DNA from: Kalaharituber pfeilii
Lineage: Eukaryota; Ascomycota; Pezizomycetes; Pezizales; Pezizaceae
Direction: 5' to 3'
NCBI GenBank assembly: GCA_015179045.1
Contig: WHUZ01000007.1
Coordinates: 1,900,962-1,964,961 of the forward strand
DNA: 64,000 bases
Made by a program: the position numbers and the translations under genes. The notes under the pieces were generated by a model. It worked only from the letters and a program-made list of their open reading frames with translations, did not search any database and was not told the DNA's origin. Shown here in pieces: positions 57,821 through 64,000 of the stretch (positions within the stretch are counted from its first letter, which is position 1; each line of letters begins with the position of its first letter).

Positions 57821-57997
57821 GTCGGTCATTATCATAGCTATTATACCTAGGGCCGGGTAGAGAGCTAGCCATGGTTTCCGCAAAGACCTTTCGATGGTAG
57901 GTGACTAAACTAACTGCAAGGACGTATTTTTGCCTTTTTGAGCACTAATCTAGAGGAACAATTGAAATCAAGGAAATACAAACATAAGTCAGGAAAT

Positions 57998-58125
57998 TTT
58001 TTTTTTTTTTTCTTTTATATCATTATTTGCGTGCTGCCCTATGTGCTATGGTGGGATAAAACGAGAGGAAAAAGTAAAATGGAAGATAAATGATAAGACA
58101 AATTAAAGGGAAGGAAAATGACGTG
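57998..58125 (-). mobile_element. 5'-truncated LINE copy (3' UTR only)
   Basis: Minus strand TAGCACATAGGGCAGCACGC followed by AAATAATGATATAAAAG and an A tail. It matches the other LINE 3' ends. The length is about 130 bp; no coding part remains. Confidence 0.6.
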
Positions 58126-58563
58126 ATAGATATTCAACTCTACACCCCTCTTTCGTCTTTGGCGGGTAAACAAATCAGGAAAAATCACATAACTACTTTT
58201 TTTCTAAAAGATCGCCTTTTTTCCACAATAAACAATTAAACCCAAGCTCTTACCACTTCGCCACCTCAATACCCAAAAATAGGAAAACAGGCTGGGTCGC
58301 GTTCATCATAGCATGAGATAATAATAGGAATTTGCTAGCATGATGTCAATGAGGCGGTGCAACAAGCTCAGACTCGGTGCCACCGAATGGCAAACCACAG
58401 CGATAGTATAATCAATGATTGCTAAGCAAATAAAGATATCATAAGCAAGAAGAAATAACGCCACGCTCGATGAGGCTATATAAAGGGGGCTAGAACCCAC
58501 AAGAAAGGATGGGCCCCAGGCGGTGTTTCAAGGCACCTACAACCAATAGCACCTTCATCAACT

Positions 58564-61500
58564 TCACTTACTCTTAGTAAGTACAGGCTTCCCAACCGCT
58601 CCATGTTGTTCAAGCAGGCGAAAATTGAGTGAGTCGAGCCCGATTACATCCTGAATGTTTACATTCGTGAGGTTGAGTTTGTTTTGGGGCACTGCCCATA
58701 GACAGGGGATTTCCAAGGAATGATTGTCTAGTGTGCGGCTTGCCTTGGGTTGTACTTGCCATACATGTACTACCTCACTGCCAGAGGCAAGCAGCTGGCC
58801 GTCAGGAGAGAAGGCGGCACTCTCTACCGACTCGCTATGATCCAAGGTATGCATGGCTTCATGACGTAGCACTGACCACAGGCGTATAGTGCGATCACGA
58901 CTGCCAGAGGCAAGCAGCTGGCCGTCAGGAGAGAAGGCGGCACTCTCTACCAACTCGCTATGATCCAAGGTATGCATGGCTTCATGACGTAGCACTGACC
59001 ACAGGCGTATAGTGCAATCATAACTGCTAGAGGCAAGCAGCTGGCCGTCAGGAGAGAAGGCGACACTCTGTACCGAGTCGCTATGACCCTCAAAGGTATG
59101 CACGGCTTCATGACGTAGCACTGACCACAGGCGTATAGTGTGATCACCACTGCTAGAGGCAAGCAGCTGGCCGTCAGGAGAGAAGGCGACACTCTTTACC
59201 GACCTGCTATGACCCTTAAAGGTATGCACGGCTTCATGACGTAGCACTGACCACAGGCGTATAGTGTGATCACCACTGCTAGAGGCAAGCAGCTGGCCGT
59301 CAGGAGAGAAGGCGACACTCCATACCGAGTCGCTATGACCCTTAAAGGTATGCACGGCTTCATGACGTAGCACTGACCACAGGCGTATAGTGCAATCATC
59401 ACTGCTAGAGGCAAGCAGCTGGCCGTCAGGAGAGAAGGCGACACTCAGTACCGACTCGCTATGACCCTCAAAGGTATGCATGGCTTCATGACGTAGCACT
59501 GACCACAGGCGTATAGTGCAATCATCACTGCCAGAGGCAAGCAGCTGGCCGTCAGGAGAGAAGGCGGCACTCCATACCGGCCTGCTATGACCCTCAAAGG
59601 TATGCACGGCTTTATGACGTAGCACTGACCACAGGCGTATAGTGCGATCATCACTGCTAGAGGCAAGCAGCTGGCCGTCAGGAGAGAAGGCGACACTCAG
59701 TACCGACTCGCTATGACCCTCAAAGGGATGCACGGCTTCATGACGTAGCACTGACCACAGGCGTACAGTGCAATCAGCACTGCCAGAGGCAAGCAGCTGG
59801 CCGTCAGGAGAGAAGGCGACACTCCATACCCACCCGCTATGACCCTCAAAGGTATGCACGGCTTCATGACGTAGCACTGACCACAGGCGTATAGTGCAAT
59901 CATAACTGCTAGAGGCAAGCAGCTGGCCGTCAGGAGAGAAGGCGACACTCCATACCCCGTTGCTATGACCCTTAAAGGTATGCACGGCTTCATGACGTAG
60001 CACTGACCACAGGCGTATAGTGCAATCAGCACTGCTAGAGGCAAGCAGCTGGCCGTCAGGAGAGAAGGCGACACTCAGTACCGAGTCGCTATGACCCTCA
60101 AAGGTATGCACGGCTTCATGACGTAGCACTGACCACAGGCGTATAGTGCAATCAGCACTGCCAGAGGCAAGCAGCTGGCCGTCAGGAGAGAAGGCGACAC
60201 TCCATACCGAGTCGCTATGACCCTCAAAGGTATGCACGGCTTCATGACGTAGCACTGACCACAGGCGTATAGTGCGATCCCCACTGCCAGAGGCAAGCAG
60301 CTGGCCGTCAGGAGAGAAGGCGACACTCTGTACCCACTCGCTATGACCCTCAAAGGTATGCACGGCTTCATGACGTAGCACTGACCACAGGCGTATAGTG
60401 CGATCATCACTGCTAGAGGCAAGCAGCTGGCCGTCAGGAGAGAAGGCGACACTCTGTACCGACTCGCTATGACCCTCAAAGGTATGCATGGCTTCATGAC
60501 GTAGGACTGACCACAGGCGTATAGTGCAATCATCACTGCCAGAGGCAAGCAGCTGGCCGTCAGGAGAGAAGGCGACACTCAGTGAAGATTCTGGTAGTTG
60601 CATAAAAGGTCTTTCCCCAAACGATACATTATCCATGCTAGCTTTACTTAGGTCTGCCTTCTCAAGCCAGATTTGATGCATACGAATCTGCTCTATACCA
60701 TTAGCTAATTATATAAGTAACGAGTTTTTGTTGACTACATATGTACGAACCTCACATAGGTCTGCATTTTGCAATTGGGCTCGACCAAAGAAGCCACGAC
60801 TTATATCTGCTCTAGGAATCCGTATGCCACGCAAATCAAGATTTCCAAAGCTCCTTCCTGCTCTAACTAGAACTGTAATTGCATTTGCTGATGCTTTTGA
60901 AAAATTTGCATCAGTTTTGGATCGCTCAATCAAGGTCAAAAAATAGTCTTGCAATGGCCATGCTTTTTCAACAAGAAAATTAAGAACACCAGGATCATCA
61001 ACAAGATGAAACTCATTGATTAGTGCGTTAGCTTTACACCCTTTGAATGCCTCATCCTCCAAAATTACTTCGGCTACCAAATAATCCCGTAGTGACTTGT
61101 GTAAAAATCGGTATGAATTCCCCTGTCGGATAAGTGGCGAACTAAGGCGCAAAATCCGCATTTTTTCATTGTCATTTGCTAAAAAATTTTCCCAGACCGA
61201 CTGACCCTGTAGTGTAGAATTGGAGAAAATGCCAATGGGTGCATAGGTTGCTTCTAGTACCTGATGACGATACAGAGCTAGTGCAAATTGTTGACAAAAG
61301 CGTCGTGCTTGGAGATTGAAATCCATGTCTTCTAACTGCCTGTATGCATCACACTGAGTTTTCGGTAGTTGAATATTATTCAAACGGACATGCGCCTGGC
61401 TTAGCCAATAATCAATGAACTGTTCGTATAAATCCCCACGCTTGAGTTTGCCATTGCCTTGAGGCCTCACAGTCATAGTCATTTTGAGGAGAAAAGGGTT

Positions 61501-63656
61501 GTTGATTAACGCAGACACATCGGGACTCAGTATATACCGTTCGTACTCCTCGATTGAGTAGCCAGGCCTAGTCCTTACGTATTGCGAAATATACTTCCGG
61601 ATGTTTGACTTCGAAAATGGAGCAAGGTAGTATTCTTGAAATAGCTGCGGTTGACCGAGGGGATAAAACTTGCTCTGATACCCTGAGGGCAAATATTCTG
61701 GTCGACTGGTAATGATAGCTTTAGCTTTCCATGAGTCAAGCTCGTTTGCTGTAAAAAAATTTCGGTCCTGTCTCTCAATCTCATCATAGCCATCCAAGAT
61801 AAATACGAACTGCCGTTGACGCCGAACTAGCTCTATTTGGTCTGGATGAAAACCTTGTTTAGCAAAGAAAGCAGCTATCAGATCTCGGTGGGTTCCTGAT
61901 GTATATATTCTAAAGAGTGAGATGAATATGGGAACCACTGCAGTTGCTTGATTGGAGGCTTTGTCGTACTCAGACCATAGATAGCGTGCAAGATGATGGT
62001 TGAATGTTGATTTTCCAGACCCAGCAGCACCTTGAATCAAGCAAATCTGTTGTACGGTGTCCGATAGAAATTGTTGAATTGCCTCTAGGAGATCAAAGCG
62101 CTTGCTGTCATGTGGATGTGTCATTCCTTCTGCCGGAATATATAGATCAAACTCGAACACCTCCAACTGATTTTTAGCTAGATAGTCCTTTTTAAGCTGC
62201 GCAAAATCTGCATCTAAAGTTTTCCAAACAATTGTTTCTCGTTGATCCAATACTAATTTTTTCATTAGCAAATGATCTGTGAATAGGTGTGCATACTAAA
62301 CATACTAAATGTAGATAACTTCTCGTTGATCTCTTTGGACATAGCAAGGTTCTGCTTCACAGTTGTGTAGATTTCTATTTTCATTTTGACAATTAGCGTC
62401 ACGTTTCCTTATGAATGAAAATAATTTCATTGCACTCACCATCTAGCCTTAATAAAGGCTCCATTTCCTTCTTTATGTCATTCAAGACCCTCTCCATTTG
62501 CTTAAGCTTATTAGAATTCTCTATTCTCATTAGTAAAAAATATTTATGCAAGACTTGAATGTCAGTTGTGTGCGTACCCATAATCCTTTTCATTCCAGCC
62601 TCATCTGCGCAATCTCGGACAACCTTTTTTTTCTTAGATATCTCATCAAGATATGGTTGGATCACTTCTGAAAAAGGCTTGAACATATTTCCAATCTGCC
62701 TTATGCCTAAAATTTGAAAGTTCTTGTTTAGCAGAATACGAGGTGGCCCCAAAAGGAATCGAATATCTTACATGATGTTGTCTGAAAATGTTTTTTTACT
62801 TTGTCTGTAAATTTCTGGATTGAATCGTAGAGTTCTGCCAGAGCGTACTCTAATCTTTGTTTGAAAGCATCCCTTGTCGAACCAAGCTCCAATGCAACCT
62901 CCAGCGATGTGTTCATGTAGATATAGGCATAGAATTCGCACTTTGCCATCGTATTGACAATGGTTGCTACTGCAAATTCCAGACTTTCCATCAATTGTAC
63001 ATAGTTGAGTGCAATCTATTACCATGATTAATCTCCATGTATGAATGCAAGAACTTTATAACTCACCTTCAAAATAAATCTAACACTAGCCCAAACAAGA
63101 GCAGTGATAGTCGGGTTATGCTGTATTGCTACATCAACAATATTTGCATAACTCTCCATGCATTTCAGGATTGGTCCTATGCGATCCACTACAGCCACAC
63201 GCTCGCCATGCCTGTTGGTGTACTTCCATTGCTTCTCTTTACTCTCAGTATGAACAGTCCGTAAATCCTTAATTACGCCTTCGATCTGATCTCGCGTTGG
63301 GTTGCTCAGTAAATTCTGTCCAGGATTTTGAGGTGTTGAACTGGATGCTGGGACATTGCCCACTAATTGCGAACCTGATTGCGGTCGTGTTACGGGACTA
63401 GTAACTAAGCTCGCTCTTCCCTGTGGAGGAATTGTTTGTGCGGTTGTTTGGAGGGTGACAAGCAGAGAGCTACTAGGTGGTGGGGGATCAGTACTCCGAC
63501 TCCGCTTTCTGCCAGGAGATTTCGGTCTAGATAAGTGACTATCAAGTAGCGGAAGTTAGCCTAAGCGAAGAAAGAGCATCGCTACTTTCCGTAAACTTAC
63601 TGAACACTACGTTTCTGCCCGCTCCCTCCTGGGCTTCCCGATCGCTGATTATTCAT
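58564..63656 (-). CDS. NACHT-WD40 NLR (STAND) protein, candidate allorecognition / incompatibility gene
   Basis: Minus strand, seven exons: 63656-63601, 63526-63067, 63015-62772, 62706-62440, 62374-62306, 62252-60751, 60687-58564, with introns of 51-74 bp. The total of 4722 nt gives 1573 aa. After a basic, Pro-rich head (about 80 aa), residues about 95-365 form a helical N-terminal domain (ALVWASVRFILK, YALAELYDSIQKF) like the DUF7708-type region of fungal NLRs. The NACHT starts near 400: P-loop GAAGSGKST (about 440), Walker B FVFILDGYDE, sensor AIITSRPEYLP. Residues about 830-895 include pentapeptide-like steps (LDLRGIRIPRAD, AQLQNADL, KADLSKASM). Then about 15 WD40 repeats of 42 aa follow, almost identical (AFSPDGQLLASGS...IRLWSVLRHEA), and a short tail. 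Proteins of this class in fungi control heterokaryon incompatibility and immunity-like cell death by nucleotide-driven oligomerisation. The effector action of the N-terminus here is unknown. Confidence 0.92.
58780..60590 (-). repeat. About 15 homogenised WD40-coding repeats, 126-bp unit
   Basis: Each unit contains CTGGCCGTCAGGAGAGAAGG (plus strand) with very few changes. Differences fall mainly at the codons after GHS (ESV, EWV, DSV, NGV, GWV, RPV, RSV, ELV), around ASGS/ASSS and at the D-C/R/H-T site. Two units (about 58835-58980) are one codon shorter (HTLDHS instead of HTFEGHS). The low divergence implies recent gene conversion or unequal exchange. Confidence 0.95.
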
Positions 63657-64000
63657 TTTTTGTCTTCTCACAGAATTATCACACAGAATGATGAGAGATT
63701 AGAACGACGAGAGCCTACGTACGGAGTCTTCCTTTTTGACTTTGGAGTTGTGAGCAGCGTCAAAGATTGATGATTCCCTCTCTCTCCGCATTTATTTTCA
63801 TTGAGGCTGTGATTTGTATGCGGCTCCGCTAGCAAGGCTGATCAACCAATCATTGGCAAGTACATAGGTGGTACAGCCAACACGAAGAGCTGAGCACAGC
63901 TCCGAGCCCACCCAGCAAGAAAGATCAATCATTTCTCCCCCTCCCCCTCCTCCCAGCACGCCGATGCTCACGAGAAGCATCGAAAGGCCCCCACCACCCA
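63657..64000. other. Upstream region of the NLR gene
   Basis: Presumed promoter and 5'UTR of the NLR. No further gene is visible before the window ends. Confidence 0.5.

Noticed and set aside
58947..60578. Series of minus-strand ORFs reading SLLTASCLPLAV repeats
   Set aside because: Alternative frame of the WD40 repeats, open only because the unit length (126 bp) is a multiple of three.
58780..60590. The repeat array as a CRISPR or satellite
   Set aside because: The unit codes in frame for WD40 blades and joins a NACHT gene; no spacers.

Overview
This is a stretch of a filamentous ascomycete (Pezizomycotina-type) nuclear genome. Multi-exon genes have short introns (about 50-125 bp) with GT...CTAAC/CTGAC...AG signals. 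There is a tRNA-Leu with an intron, a fungal NLR with highly uniform WD40 repeats, a Gag-Pol chromovirus, LINE 3' ends, and several decayed transposons carrying transition-type stop codons that look like RIP (repeat-induced point mutation). I cannot name the species.

Layout. 0-8 kb is a graveyard: a Ty3/Gypsy pol remnant with stops, a histone H3-like gene interrupted by a tiny poly(A) retroposon, an acidic-protein remnant and a broken RRM/Ser-Asp-rich gene. 8.7-11.5 kb holds an intact 8-exon M13 metallopeptidase. 14.1-15.1 kb holds a two-exon cysteine-rich membrane protein. 18.4-25.5 kb is a cluster of three divergent BTB/POZ paralogues with a Ser-rich hypothetical gene. 27.8 kb carries an intron-containing tRNA-Leu(CAA). 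28.3-47 kb is a nested transposon island: a 5'-truncated LINE broken by a TA-flanked MITE, a 2.8-kb inverted-repeat element, a nearly intact 5.6-kb chromovirus (35137-40733) with near-identical LTRs and a GAAAC target duplication, a decayed Tc1/mariner-like element, a hAT-like element and a 1.73-kb element with about 635-bp terminal inverted repeats. 50.2-52.4 kb holds a carotenoid oxygenase gene. 53.9-55.9 kb holds ALG10, with one apparent 1-nt homopolymer deletion. 57-58 kb has two more LINE 3' ends. 58.6-63.7 kb holds a 7-exon NACHT-WD40 NLR (1573 aa).

Exon models for the M13 peptidase, cysteine-rich membrane protein, two of the BTB genes, carotenoid oxygenase and NLR were built by hand from splice signals. 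Each gives a total coding length divisible by three, which is the main internal check.

Most unusual observations: (i) very small (about 40-46 nt body) poly(A)-tailed retroposons with 10-14 bp target duplications and a conserved stem-loop body, in two sequence families, one of which shares its 3' end with the LINE copies in the window; (ii) an H3-like histone-fold gene with a Gly-rich C-terminal extension; (iii) a G GGA AAA slippery heptamer two codons before the gag stop with pol in the -1 frame; (iv) a long-inverted-repeat TA-flanked element whose arms look almost unmutated although neighbouring repeats are decayed; (v) an NLR with about 15 homogenised WD40 repeats varying at a few positions, typical of fungal allorecognition genes.
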